DNA from: Peptostreptococcaceae bacterium
Lineage (GTDB): Bacteria > Bacillota > Clostridia > Peptostreptococcales > Peptostreptococcaceae
Assembly (NCBI GenBank): GCA_902363255.1
Contig: CABIZO010000001.1
Span: 682,001 to 746,000, forward strand
Direction of reading: 5' to 3'
DNA length: 64,000 nt
Shown here: in pieces, positions 1-9,343 of the stretch
Numbering within the stretch: position 1 is the stretch's first letter
Layout of the letters: each line of letters opens with the position of its first letter
The notes under the pieces: generated by a model
The model's input: only the letters and a program-made list of their open reading frames with translations
Database searches by the model: none
What the model was told of the DNA's origin: nothing
Made by a program: the position numbers and the translations under genes

Positions 1-2
1 AT

Positions 3-1127
3 TATAAGTTTAAAATAGGAAACTCTATAGGAAATTATCAGTACATAGACCTAGCAGGGAATGAAAAATATTGCAATAAAGAAATAGATAATAATCTTTC
101 AAATCATACTCAAAATAAACATATTGATTGCAATATCTTAAAATCATCGACTACTAATAATTATTATAATATGGTGGGAGATATATCTCAGTACATAAAA
201 AAATCAATTGAAAATTATAAAATATCTTTATTAATAGGACAAATTGGTAGAAAAAGTGGAGGTGCTCTAAATTATACTGGTGGGACAAGCCAAATTACAT
301 TATTTTTAATTGAAAATCCACAATTCAAAGTTAGCATTAAACCTTATATAATCAATAAGCAAAATGAAAGAATATACATAAGTTCGGATTATAAATTTTC
401 ATACAATGAAAAAATATTATTTGATATAGAAATTGTAAATGAAAGTAAAGCTTATGACTACAGTAATTTAGATCTTCAGATAGATTTGATAAAAGATGCA
501 AAAGAGAGCGGAAAGAAAATTAGTGATGTATTTAGATTAAACAAAAGTGGTGCTGTATATAACGATAAAAATATAAATGATAGCGTAACTTTATATTTTA
601 ATGATGAAAATAAACCTTACTCACTTAGTGAATTAGCTTATCTAAAACGAGGTGATAAACTAACTATTAGTAGTAATGAGTTTGTATATATTGTTACAGA
701 ATACAATTGTGCAAATGAAAGGATAGATTATGACTCTACTTTGCAATTAAATTATCTTAATAATTATACTTTTTATAAATATAAAAATACAAAGAGTTTA
801 CAAGCAAATCCAATAGAAGGAGAACTTACAGTTACAGTAAACGGAAAAGAGGATGACTATTTTTATTTGAAGTTGAGTGGAGAAGATAATTCATCAAATA
901 TTAAAGTTAAAAGTAGGGAACCATACACTATCTATAACTTGGATTACGATAAAGAGTATAAGTTATCATTAATTAATTCATCTTCATATAAACCCGTAAG
1001 TAGCCAAAGTTTTGTATTAAAAAATGCACCTGGTTATAATACAAAATCTATAATAATAAGTGCAGATACAAAACCTAATAATTATTTTACACAAAGGAAG
1101 ATTGATGAAATTATTATAAATAGGTGA
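3..1127 (+). CDS. C-terminal part of a large surface/secreted protein (5' partial)
   Basis: The reading frame is open from the left edge without a stop, so the gene begins outside the window and the internal ATG at 171 need not be its start. The visible 374 residues are rich in Asn, Lys, Tyr and Ser and show alternating beta-strand patterns, as in Ig-like modules of surface proteins (for example the stretch with GELTVTVNGKEDDY). No membrane anchor, LPXTG motif or catalytic motif is visible. Two TasA/camelysin-like proteins follow, the first after only 6 bases, so it is probably co-transcribed with them and may be a partner or cap of their fibre. I do not recognise a named family. Confidence 0.75.
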   Translation, partial: YKFKIGNSIGNYQYIDLAGNEKYCNKEIDNNLSNHTQNKHIDCNILKSSTTNNYYNMVGDISQYIKKSIENYKISLLIGQIGRKSGGALNYTGGTSQITLFLIENPQFKVSIKPYIINKQNERIYISSDYKFSYNEKILFDIEIVNESKAYDYSNLDLQIDLIKDAKESGKKISDVFRLNKSGAVYNDKNINDSVTLYFNDENKPYSLSELAYLKRGDKLTISSNEFVYIVTEYNCANERIDYDSTLQLNYLNNYTFYKYKNTKSLQANPIEGELTVTVNGKEDDYFYLKLSGEDNSSNIKVKSREPYTIYNLDYDKEYKLSLINSSSYKPVSSQSFVLKNAPGYNTKSIIISADTKPNNYFTQRKIDEIIINR

Positions 1128-1133
1128 TAAATA

Positions 1134-1781
1134 ATGAGTAGATATAAGAAAAAAATAAATAAGAGAAAAAAGAAAATTAAGAAGTTATTGCTATTATTTA
1201 TAATTTTCATAGGGGTATTTTTTTGTTCTCTTATTGTCTATGGAGAAGACGTTTTTTATGTTATGAAAACTTATCTTTATGAAGATAAAGCCTCGGAGAT
1301 AAAAATTGAAGTTGAAAAGAATGATGAACTAGAAAATATAAATTTGAATTTTATAAATAAAGGTACTTGTGACGTTTATCTTAGGGGCTTTGTTTTTGTT
1401 TATACCAAAAGTGAAGATAATACTGGGACAATCTTAAGTAATTCAGCTGTGAAAATTAATTATGGTGATGAGAATAGTTGGTTTGTAGGTGATGATAGTT
1501 ATGTTTATTATACTAAACCATTGGAGGTAAATGATAGAACGGAAAAGCCTATGATTGAAAGTATAGAAGTTAATTTATGTGAAGAAGATAAAAAAATGTT
1601 GGGGGAGAATAAACTGAAGGTAGATATAGTCATGGAATCTGTTCAGGTTAATAATTTTGCGTATAAATATGAATGGGATATGAAAGGTGTGGACATAGAA
1701 GATTTATATGAGAATAATAGTGAAGAGGAAGGTAGCAAAATAATTGAAGAGAAAAATATAATAAAAATGAATTTTAATTAG
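1134..1781 (+). CDS. Secreted TasA/camelysin-like accessory protein
   Basis: 215 residues. A very basic N-terminus (about residues 3-17) precedes one hydrophobic segment (about 18-37), giving a signal or anchor sequence. The rest is a beta-rich domain with the pattern typical of TasA/CalY-like proteins: a conserved Cys in NKGTCDVYLRGFVFV, then W...YVYYTKPLE and a late NLCEED/VDIVMESVQ segment. The same order occurs in the next gene, so the two are probably distant paralogues. The gene lies 6 bases after the upstream surface protein and 12 bases before the next, suggesting one operon. No SipW-type signal peptidase is present in the window. The fibre role is inferred from family resemblance. 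Confidence 0.6.
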   Translation: MSRYKKKINKRKKKIKKLLLLFIIFIGVFFCSLIVYGEDVFYVMKTYLYEDKASEIKIEVEKNDELENINLNFINKGTCDVYLRGFVFVYTKSEDNTGTILSNSAVKINYGDENSWFVGDDSYVYYTKPLEVNDRTEKPMIESIEVNLCEEDKKMLGENKLKVDIVMESVQVNNFAYKYEWDMKGVDIEDLYENNSEEEGSKIIEEKNIIKMNFN

Positions 1782-1793
1782 GGGGAGATTAAA

Positions 1794-2423
1794 ATGAGTA
1801 AGAAAAGAACGAGGAAAGTTGCATTAGTATTGGTAGGAATATTATTACCACTTGGAACATTTGGTTTAGGGTATTTTTTTAAGCAGGATAGTATACCAAC
1901 AAAAAAGCTTGGAAACACACTAATAGTAGATGGTGAAATATCTGGAACATTAAAGGATGATGCTTTAGATACTACAGGATTGGTACCAGGAGACTCAGTA
2001 AATAAAACAATAGAAATAAATCCTAATTGTACAGCACCAAGTTTACTAAGAGTAAAAGTAAATCCATATTGGGAAGATAGTGAAAATGATAGTAGTAATA
2101 TAATAACAAAATTTAATATTAAATATAGTAGTGAATTGAACAGCAATAAAAATGAGCCATATTGGTATAAAGATAATGATGGATATATATACTATATTGG
2201 AATTATAGATGAAAATATTTCGAATATAAACTTGGTTAGTGGATTTGCATTAGATACAGGTGAAAATGTAAATAAACACCAAGGTAAGAATATTAAAGTT
2301 GAGGTAGGTTTAGATGTGATTCAAGCTAAGCATAATGCTTATGAAGAAAAATGGGGAGTAACTAATAAAGATTTAAAAGTAAAGTTAAATGAATTATGTG
2401 AAAGTATATCTGAAACGCAGTAA
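1794..2423 (+). CDS. TasA/camelysin-like secreted protein
   Basis: 209 residues. The N-terminus (RTRKVALVLVGILLPLG, about residues 5-21) is a signal peptide of the kind handled by SipW-like peptidases. The mature part has the TasA/CalY layout: a small-residue strand after the cleavage region, PGDSVNKTIEI, a S-LLRVKVNPYW strand, WYKDNDGYIYYIG, and a final IKVEVGLDVIQAKHNAYEEKWG segment. Proteins of this family form extracellular fibres in Bacillus. The RBS GGGGGAG lies before the ATG at 1794. It is the last gene before a strong hairpin at 2450-2510, so it probably ends the operon. Confidence 0.65.
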   Translation: MSKKRTRKVALVLVGILLPLGTFGLGYFFKQDSIPTKKLGNTLIVDGEISGTLKDDALDTTGLVPGDSVNKTIEINPNCTAPSLLRVKVNPYWEDSENDSSNIITKFNIKYSSELNSNKNEPYWYKDNDGYIYYIGIIDENISNINLVSGFALDTGENVNKHQGKNIKVEVGLDVIQAKHNAYEEKWGVTNKDLKVKLNELCESISETQ

Positions 2424-2449
2424 TAAAAACTTCATAAAGCAACTAAAAT

Positions 2450-2510
2450 AAGCCTTATTGAATAATACTATCAAGTGTAGTACTATGAAAATAAGGCTTA
2501 ATATATTTTT
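2450..2510 (+). terminator. Rho-independent terminator after the TasA-like genes
   Basis: AAGCCTTAT at 2450-2458 pairs with ATAAGGCTT at 2491-2499, enclosing a smaller ATACTA/TAGTAT stem, and a short T-rich tract follows. It lies 26 bases after the stop of the TasA-like gene. Confidence 0.7.
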
Positions 2511-2580
2511 GGAAATAATATTTATACAATACTTTTACTATTTAATTATAATAATAAAGCGGTAGGGGGAACAGTTTAAG

Positions 2581-3363
2581 ATGAGCCAATTAACTACAAA
2601 CAAAAAAATAAAACTTTTACAAGATAAAAATAAAATACAGATGGCTATTTCATGTATTATTCTATTACTTTTATGGGAGATCATAGCTTTAAAAATAAAT
2701 AATGATATATACCTTCCAACATTAGGACAAGTTTTTATTAGCATAAAAGAAATTGTATTAGAATATAGATTCATAATAGATGTATTTTCAACAATATCCA
2801 GGTGTTTACTAAGTTTTATTATAGCTTTAGTAGTAGCCTTTTTATTAGGTATAATTTCTTATAGTTTTAATATATTCAAAAACTTCTTAACTCCTATAAC
2901 ATCTTTAGCTCGTTCTATTCCGAATATGGTTTTGATAGTTTTAACATTAATTTGGTTCAATAAAGAAAGTGCACCTTATATAGTTGTATTTATCATGGTA
3001 TTTCCAGTTTTATATGATGCAGTTTTAGGTGCCATAAAAAATATAGATAAGGGAATTTTAGAAATGGCAAATTTATATAAAATTAGCAGAAAAGACAAGA
3101 TACTCAAAATATATTTACCAGCTATAAAATTTTCACTGATATCCATATTATCTTCAACAATTTCCCTTGGATTTAAAATTGTAATAGCAGGAGAAGTCTA
3201 TGGACAACCTTTATATGGAATAGGAGCAATGATTCAAAGTGAAAAAGTAAACTTTAATACTACAGCTATTTTTGCTTGGATAATAATTATAGTAATAATT
3301 TCATCATTATTAAATTTGATTGAAAAATTACTGTTAAGGAGAGCTTTTGTATGGAGACGATAA
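2581..3363 (+). CDS. ABC transporter permease, nitrate/sulfonate/taurine (SsuC/TauC) type
   Basis: 260 residues with about six membrane spans, including the first at about 19-40 and the last at about 230-250. The cytoplasmic EAA-like loop (MANLYKISRKDKILKIYLPA, about 159-178) is typical of the importer permeases that pair with NitT/TauT ATPases. It imports a small anion or vitamin-like substrate with the ATPase that follows, with which it overlaps by 13 bases. No periplasmic-type binding protein gene is next to it, which is unusual for this family, so substrate cannot be assigned. The RBS is weak-looking; the ATG at 2581 was chosen as the first start giving a normal N-terminus. Confidence 0.85.
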   Translation: MSQLTTNKKIKLLQDKNKIQMAISCIILLLLWEIIALKINNDIYLPTLGQVFISIKEIVLEYRFIIDVFSTISRCLLSFIIALVVAFLLGIISYSFNIFKNFLTPITSLARSIPNMVLIVLTLIWFNKESAPYIVVFIMVFPVLYDAVLGAIKNIDKGILEMANLYKISRKDKILKIYLPAIKFSLISILSSTISLGFKIVIAGEVYGQPLYGIGAMIQSEKVNFNTTAIFAWIIIIVIISSLLNLIEKLLLRRAFVWRR

Positions 3364-4040
3364 ATAAAAAGGAAGAAATAATATCAATTAAAAATATAAA
3401 TAAAAGATTTAATGAAAGAGTTATATTTAATGATTTTAATATAGATTTTTATAAGAATGAAGTTAATTGCATCATTGGAAAATCAGGATGTGGTAAAAGT
3501 ACATTACTAAATATAATAAGTGGAATTATACCTAACGATGATGAAAATTTTGAGACAATAGATAAGTATGGAATAAGCTATATATTTCAAGATGATAGGT
3601 TAATTGATTGGTTAACAGTAGGTGAAAATATATCCTTAATAGTAAAAAAGCTTTATCCTAAACAAAAGACTCAAGAATTATGTGATAAATATCTAGACTT
3701 AGTAGGAATAAAAGAATATAAAAATTACTATCCTCAAATGTTAAGTGGAGGGCTTAGACAAAGGGTGAATATTGCTAGAGCGTTTATTTATCCATCTAAA
3801 ATTGTCATAATGGATGAACCTTTTAAATCTATAGATGTAATTAATAAAAAAATAATAATGAATAATTTCAAAAAAATACTAGAAAAAGAAGAGAGAACTG
3901 TATTCTTTGTAACTCATGACATTGAGGAAGCAATTTTACTGTCCGATAAAATATATGTCCTAGGAAATTCTCCAGTTAAAATTAAAAAAGTATTTGAAAA
4001 TAAAATGATAACAAAAGATGAAATATATAAATTGATTTAG
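3351..4040 (+). CDS. ABC transporter ATPase, nitrate/sulfonate/taurine (SsuB/TauB) type
   Basis: 229 residues. It carries Walker A GKSGCGKST (about residues 43-51), a Q-loop in YIFQDDRLIDW, the signature LSGGLRQRVNIARA, Walker B IVIMDEP and the H-loop VTHDIEEA. The FQDDRL sequence after the Q-loop is characteristic of SsuB/TauB/NrtD ATPases. It powers the permease encoded just upstream, whose 3' end it overlaps. The pair ends at a bidirectional hairpin. Substrate is unknown because the solute-binding protein is missing from the neighbourhood. Confidence 0.88.
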   Translation: METINKKEEIISIKNINKRFNERVIFNDFNIDFYKNEVNCIIGKSGCGKSTLLNIISGIIPNDDENFETIDKYGISYIFQDDRLIDWLTVGENISLIVKKLYPKQKTQELCDKYLDLVGIKEYKNYYPQMLSGGLRQRVNIARAFIYPSKIVIMDEPFKSIDVINKKIIMNNFKKILEKEERTVFFVTHDIEEAILLSDKIYVLGNSPVKIKKVFENKMITKDEIYKLI

Positions 4041-4057
4041 ATAAAATTACTATAAAA

Positions 4058-4093
4058 AATAAATCCCAAACTTTAGAAGTAAGGGATTTATTT
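4058..4093. terminator. Bidirectional terminator between the ABC ATPase and the autolysin
   Basis: AATAAATCCC (4058-4067) pairs with GGGATTTATT (4083-4092). The A-run on one side and T-run on the other let it serve both converging genes. Confidence 0.7.
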
Positions 4094-4105
4094 ATATATT
4101 AAACG

Positions 4106-6673
4106 TTATTTATCAAGAATATTTGCATAAAGAACTGGATAGAAGCTTTGGCTCGTAGTATTAGGGTTAAAGTCATTGACTCTAACAGCATTTACACTAG
4201 ACGTTGATTCTATTGTTTTACCATCACCTATGTAAATAGATACATGATGCACATGATATCTTATTCCGTCAATAGTTTCTATTCTGCTACAAGTTCCATT
4301 AGGACCATCATCATTACAGTTTGAATTATTTTCTCCATTAAAGAATATCAAATCTCCAGGTTTCATTTCACTATAGTCTATTTTTCCATTCATCTTTAAT
4401 GCATGCCTAGCTTGCTTATAAGAAGCTATATTATTTAATCCTTTGTATCCTATAGAATTATAACAGTAAGCTGCAAAACTATTACATCTAAATTGTCCAG
4501 TATTTGTGCCATAAGTAACACCTATATGTTGGAATCCATTAAATATTAATTTAGTTCTATTGTCATTCTCAAAACCTTTAGCAATTTTTATTTTATTTGC
4601 AATACCATTACTTCCAAATGTGAAGTTTATATTGCAATAAGTGATAGTATCATTTTTAATCATTTTATAGCTAGATGTATCAAAGTAATATAAGTCTTTT
4701 CCAAAAGATTGTAGTCCTTTTAGTGCATTACAATAAGTTTTACGGAAGTAGTAAGTATCATTTCCAACATCTTTAAATCCAGTAATAGCCTTATAGTCAT
4801 TGTCATCAAAGTAATAAAGTTTGTCACTTACTGTTTTAAGACCAGTTATAGCATTACCTTTTTTTAAATCAAAATAATATCTATCATTATTTATATTTTT
4901 ATAGCCCTTTGCCATCTCACCATTAGTATCAAAATAATATAAGTTATTATCTATTGTTTTAAATCCATCTTTATATACATCACCATCTTCTAAGAAATAG
5001 TATCCATATCTTTTACCATCTTTAATAAATATTTTAAGACCTGTTACCATCTCACCATTAGTATCAAAATAATAAAGTTTATTATCTAATGTAATTAGGC
5101 CATCATTAAATTTCTCACCATTTGGAAGGAAATAATAAGTGACTTTTTTTCCATCAACAACAATAGTTGTAAGACCAGGAGATAGATTTATTTGATGTCC
5201 ATTATTATCAAAATAATATATTTTACTATCAATTAGTATACTATCATTTCTTAAAACATCGCCTTCTTCTAAGAAGTAGTAAGTATCAGTTGAGCCGTTA
5301 TGTGTAATAGTCTGCAGGCCAGTCAACATAGCACCAGTAGTTTGAGAGAAATAGAATAATTTATTATCAATTTCTTTAATACCATCCCTGAAGACATCGC
5401 CTTCTTCTAAGAAGTAGTAAGTATTAGTTGTGCCATTATGAGTACCAGTATAAAGACCAGTCAACATAGCACCAGTAGTTTGAGAGAAATAGAATAATTT
5501 ATTATCAATTTCTTTAATACCATCCCTGAAGACATCGCCCTCATCTAAGAAATAATAAGTTTGCTTTTCACCATTACTATTAGTAACAGTTATTTTGCCA
5601 CTTAATGCTTTACCAGAATCAGGAGAGAAATAATATTTTTTCTTGTCAATAATTCTATATCCAGTAAGACATTGACCAGAAGTTTTAGAGAAATAATATA
5701 AATCTCCATCAATTTCTTTAATACCATCCCTGAAGACATCGCCCTCATCTAAGAAATAATAAGTTTGCTTTTCACCATTACTATTAGTAACAGTTATTTT
5801 GCCACTTAATACTTTACCAGAATCAGGAGAAAAATAATATTTTTTCTTGTCAATAATTCTATATCCAGTAAGACATTGACCAGAAGTTTTAGAGAAATAA
5901 TATAAATCTCCATCAATTTCTTTAAGACCACCTTTGAAAACATCACCCTCATCTAAGAAATAATAAGTTTGTTTTTCGCCATTACTACTAGTAACAGTTC
6001 TTTTACCACTTAATGCTCTACCAGAGGTAGAAGAGAAATAGTATTTTTTCTTGTCAATAATTCTATATCCAGTAAGACATTGACCAGAAGTTTTAGAGAA
6101 ATAGTATAAGTCTCCATCAATTTCCTTAAGACCACCTTTGAAAACATCACCCTCATCTAAGAAATAGTAAATTTGCTTTTCACCATTACTACTAATAACA
6201 GTTCTTTTACCACTTAATGCTCTGCCAGAAGTAGAAGAGAAATAATATTTTTTCTTGTCAATAATTCTATATCCAGTAAGACTTTTACCAGAAGTTTTAG
6301 AGAAGTAATATAAGTCTCCATCAATTTCCTTAAGGCCGCCTTTGAAGACATCACCTTCATCTAAGAAATAATAGGTATATTTTTCTCCATTATCTGTTGT
6401 AATAGTACGTAGACCAGTAAGCATTGCTCCTGTAGTTTTACTAAAATAATATTTTTTTCCATCTATTATTCTATAACCAGTTAATTTTTTGCCTGTAGTC
6501 TTGCTATAATAGTATTTTTTTCCATCTATAGTAACTAAACCAGAATATTTTTGTGTTGATGATGATTGCGTTTTTGCTGCATAATTATATATTGGTTTTA
6601 TTAAACAAAAACATAAGGATATAGAAAGAGTAGAAAGTATTATCATGAGCTTTTTATTTTTTAAGCTAAACAT
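4106..6673 (-). CDS. Secreted NlpC/P60 autolysin with many cell-wall-binding (toxin-type) repeats
   Basis: 855 residues. The signal peptide covers about residues 1-33. Residues about 40-690 are a long array of roughly 20-residue modules of the choline/glucan-binding (CW_binding) type, such as GLVTIDGKKYYYSKTTGKKL, which also occur in clostridial toxins and enzymes that bind wall polymers. Four copies of a 68-residue (204-base) higher-order unit are nearly identical. The C-terminal domain (about 705-855) looks like NlpC/P60: Cys in FRCNSFAAYC, then KPGDLIFF and HVHHVSIYIGDGKTIES. The expected activity is peptidoglycan cleavage between stem-peptide residues. The Cys is preceded by Arg rather than the common Asp. 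RBS AAAGGAGGT precedes the ATG at 6673. Confidence 0.88.
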   Translation of the reverse strand: MFSLKNKKLMIILSTLSISLCFCLIKPIYNYAAKTQSSSTQKYSGLVTIDGKKYYYSKTTGKKLTGYRIIDGKKYYFSKTTGAMLTGLRTITTDNGEKYTYYFLDEGDVFKGGLKEIDGDLYYFSKTSGKSLTGYRIIDKKKYYFSSTSGRALSGKRTVISSNGEKQIYYFLDEGDVFKGGLKEIDGDLYYFSKTSGQCLTGYRIIDKKKYYFSSTSGRALSGKRTVTSSNGEKQTYYFLDEGDVFKGGLKEIDGDLYYFSKTSGQCLTGYRIIDKKKYYFSPDSGKVLSGKITVTNSNGEKQTYYFLDEGDVFRDGIKEIDGDLYYFSKTSGQCLTGYRIIDKKKYYFSPDSGKALSGKITVTNSNGEKQTYYFLDEGDVFRDGIKEIDNKLFYFSQTTGAMLTGLYTGTHNGTTNTYYFLEEGDVFRDGIKEIDNKLFYFSQTTGAMLTGLQTITHNGSTDTYYFLEEGDVLRNDSILIDSKIYYFDNNGHQINLSPGLTTIVVDGKKVTYYFLPNGEKFNDGLITLDNKLYYFDTNGEMVTGLKIFIKDGKRYGYYFLEDGDVYKDGFKTIDNNLYYFDTNGEMAKGYKNINNDRYYFDLKKGNAITGLKTVSDKLYYFDDNDYKAITGFKDVGNDTYYFRKTYCNALKGLQSFGKDLYYFDTSSYKMIKNDTITYCNINFTFGSNGIANKIKIAKGFENDNRTKLIFNGFQHIGVTYGTNTGQFRCNSFAAYCYNSIGYKGLNNIASYKQARHALKMNGKIDYSEMKPGDLIFFNGENNSNCNDDGPNGTCSRIETIDGIRYHVHHVSIYIGDGKTIESTSSVNAVRVNDFNPNTTSQSFYPVLYANILDK

Positions 6674-6898
6674 ATTTTACCTCCTTTGCGTTTATATTAA
6701 ATATACTCACTTCTACCATATTAACATATTATTAGACGAAATATATATTTTAAAATAATTTAAATAATATATTTTAAAATAATACTTAATAAATATATAT
6801 AAAATAAATAGTTACATAGCAAAGAAATCATATTATTGATTATTAATAAATAATAATATAGAATTTGAGATAGGGTCATTATTGATAAGGAGGTAAAC

Positions 6899-7462
6899 AT
6901 GAATTTAAGAAAAGAAATAGAAAATTATTTACCATATAACTGCGAAGAAGAAAAAGACAAAGAGATAATGATAAAATATATGGATACTTTTGATGATGTA
7001 CTCACTAGAAAGAATGAGATCGGCCATTTTACCTCATCTTGCTGGATAGTAAATAAAGAAATGACAAAAGTACTTATGGCTTATCATAATATTTATGACT
7101 CTTGGGCATGGACGGGTGGACATGCAGATGGTGATGAGGATTTACTTCATGTTTCATTAAAAGAAGCTAAAGAAGAAACTGGTCTTGAGAATATAATTCC
7201 TTTATCTCAGGATATTTTTTCTTTAGAAGTTCTTGGAGTTGATGGTCATATAAAAAAAGGTAAATATGTGTCATCTCATATTCATTTAAATGTTACTTTT
7301 TTACTTTGTGCTGACGAAACAGAAATGACACATATTAAAGCTGATGAAAATAGTGGAGTCGAATGGTTTGAGTTAGAAGAAGCAGTTAAAGCTAGTAATG
7401 AGCCCTATATGAAAAAAATCTATAGCAAACTTAATAAGAAGTTAGAATATTTAAAAAAATAA
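6899..7462 (+). CDS. NUDIX hydrolase
   Basis: 187 residues. A Nudix box is clear at about residues 73-95: GHADGDE, then seven residues, then KEAKEETGL, fitting GX5EX7REUXEEXGU except that the first Arg is Lys. It hydrolyses a nucleoside-diphosphate-linked substrate with a metal ion; which one cannot be told. The N-terminal 40 residues are longer than the minimal domain, as in other clostridial versions. RBS AAGGAGG precedes the ATG. It lies 13 bases before the aminopeptidase P gene, so the two are probably co-transcribed, with a housekeeping rather than a shared catalytic role. Confidence 0.85.
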   Translation: MNLRKEIENYLPYNCEEEKDKEIMIKYMDTFDDVLTRKNEIGHFTSSCWIVNKEMTKVLMAYHNIYDSWAWTGGHADGDEDLLHVSLKEAKEETGLENIIPLSQDIFSLEVLGVDGHIKKGKYVSSHIHLNVTFLLCADETEMTHIKADENSGVEWFELEEAVKASNEPYMKKIYSKLNKKLEYLKK

Positions 7463-7475
7463 AGGTGGTTTGAAT

Positions 7476-9254
7476 ATGATTAATGACAGAATTGAAAAAT
7501 TAAGAAGTGTTATGAAAGAAAAAAACATATTTGCTTATATAATTCCATCAGCAGATTATCATCAAAGTGAGTATGTAGGAGAATTCTTTAAAGGAAGACA
7601 ATTTATATCAGGGTTTACTGGTTCAGCTGGTACTGTAGTTATAACTCCAGAAAAAGCTATACTTTGGACAGATGGAAGATATTTCTTACAGGCTGAAAAA
7701 GAATTATCAACATCTTGTGTAGAACTTTATAAAATGGGAGAAGAAAACGTTCCTACAACTTTTGAATACATAGAAAATGAAGTTCCAGCAGGTTCTAAAA
7801 TTGGATTTGATGGAAGAGCTATAAGTGCAGCAATGGGAGCTGGATTAGAAGTAAGTTTAACTAAGAAAAATATAACTATATCTTATGAAGGTGACTTATT
7901 AGATGAAGTATGGGAAGATAGACCAGCTTTATCTGATGCAAAAGCATTTTTATTAGATGTTAAATACAGCGGAGAAGATTTCACTAGCAAAATATCTAGA
8001 GTTAGAAACTCTATGAAAGAATGTGGAGCAACAACTCATATATTAACAAGTTTAGATGATATAGCTTGGTTATTTAATATAAGAGGTGGAGATGTTAAAT
8101 ACAATCCGGTTGTCCTTTCTTATGCAGTAGTTACTTTCGACAAAGCTATATTATTTGTTGATGAAAATAAACTAAATGATGAAATAAAAGCAAGCTTTGG
8201 TGAAGAAGTAGTTGAAATAAAAGGATACTTTGAGATAGACGAGTTTGTTAAAACTATAGAAAAAGAAGAAGTAGTTTTAATTGATAGCAACAAAATAAAC
8301 TATACAATATTAAAAAATATACCAGAAGGTGTTAAAATAGTTAATTCTATGAATCCTTCTACAATATTTAAAGCAGAAAAAAATCCTGTGGAAATAGAAA
8401 ATACAAAACAAGCTCATATAAGAGATGGTATTGCTGTAACTAAGTTTATGTACTGGTTAAAAAATAACATAGGAAAAATAGAAATAACTGAAATAAGTGC
8501 AGCAGATAAAATGACTGAACTTAGAAAAGAGCAAGGGCAATTTATAGAACCAAGTTTCGCATCTATAGCTGGATATGCTGCTAATGGAGCAATAGTTCAC
8601 TACAGTGCTACAGAAGAAAGTAATACAACACTTGAACCAAAAGGATTATTCTTATTAGATTCAGGTGGACAATACTTCGATGGAACTACTGATATAACTA
8701 GAACTTTTGCTTTAGGACAAATTACAGAAGAAGAAAAATCTAACTTTACATCAGTTGCTAGGGCTATGATCAGATTATCTCAAGCTAAATTCTTATATGG
8801 AGTAAATGGATATTACTTAGATATATTAGCTAGAGGAATCATGTGGGAACAAAATCTTAACTATAACCACGGAACAGGTCATGGTATAGGACATGTATTA
8901 AATGTTCACGAAGCTCCAAATGGTTTCAGATGTGATAATAGAAACTTAGCTACATTAGAAGAAGGAATGATAACTACTAATGAGCCAGGGTTCTACAAAG
9001 CAGGTTCTCATGGGATAAGATTAGAAAACGAAATGCTTTGTAAAAAAGGTGTAAAAAATGAATACGGTCAATTTATGGAATTTGAACCATTAACAATAGC
9101 TCCAATAGATTTAGATGCAATAAACGTTGATCTTATGAAAGAAGACGAAAAAGCATACTTAAACGAATATCATAAAATGGTATTTGATACAGTTAGCCCA
9201 TTCTTAACAGAGGAAGAAGCTGAGTGGTTAAAAGGATATACTAGAGCTATATAA
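7476..9254 (+). CDS. pepP: Xaa-Pro aminopeptidase (aminopeptidase P, M24B family)
   Basis: 592 residues, the length of the large eukaryote-like M24B aminopeptidase P. Two creatinase-like N-terminal domains (about 1-300) precede the catalytic pita-bread domain. Metal ligands are visible: Asp in LFLLDSGGQYFDGTTDITRT, His in NYNHGTGHGIGHVLNVHE, Glu in TTNEPGFYK and Glu in GIRLENE. It removes the N-terminal residue from peptides with Pro in second position, in the cytoplasm. The ATG at 7476 is preferred over an upstream TTG at 7470 because it lies 7 bases from RBS AAAGGTGG. Confidence 0.93.
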   Translation: MINDRIEKLRSVMKEKNIFAYIIPSADYHQSEYVGEFFKGRQFISGFTGSAGTVVITPEKAILWTDGRYFLQAEKELSTSCVELYKMGEENVPTTFEYIENEVPAGSKIGFDGRAISAAMGAGLEVSLTKKNITISYEGDLLDEVWEDRPALSDAKAFLLDVKYSGEDFTSKISRVRNSMKECGATTHILTSLDDIAWLFNIRGGDVKYNPVVLSYAVVTFDKAILFVDENKLNDEIKASFGEEVVEIKGYFEIDEFVKTIEKEEVVLIDSNKINYTILKNIPEGVKIVNSMNPSTIFKAEKNPVEIENTKQAHIRDGIAVTKFMYWLKNNIGKIEITEISAADKMTELRKEQGQFIEPSFASIAGYAANGAIVHYSATEESNTTLEPKGLFLLDSGGQYFDGTTDITRTFALGQITEEEKSNFTSVARAMIRLSQAKFLYGVNGYYLDILARGIMWEQNLNYNHGTGHGIGHVLNVHEAPNGFRCDNRNLATLEEGMITTNEPGFYKAGSHGIRLENEMLCKKGVKNEYGQFMEFEPLTIAPIDLDAINVDLMKEDEKAYLNEYHKMVFDTVSPFLTEEEAEWLKGYTRAI

Positions 9255-9272
9255 TAATATATATTTAGATAG

Positions 9273-9304
9273 AAATAAGTCTCTTTAATCAGAGACTTAT
9301 TTTT
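9273..9304. terminator. Terminator hairpin between pepP and the first alpha/beta hydrolase
   Basis: AAATAAGTCTCT pairs with AGAGACTTATTT around a six-base loop, with a T-run on the plus strand and an A-run before the stem that also serves the minus strand. A near-copy lies at 10391-10425. Confidence 0.75.
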
Positions 9305-9343
9305 ATACTTTAAAACTTAAATTTATATTATTTAAATTAATGA

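Noticed and set aside
171..1127. ATG at 171 as the start of the first gene.
   Set aside because: The frame is open to the window edge and the sequence before 171 reads as continuous protein with no RBS at 171.
4106..6673. Regular 204-base repeats might suggest a CRISPR or minisatellite array.
   Set aside because: They are in-frame coding repeats of cell-wall-binding modules; there are no short direct repeats with unique spacers.
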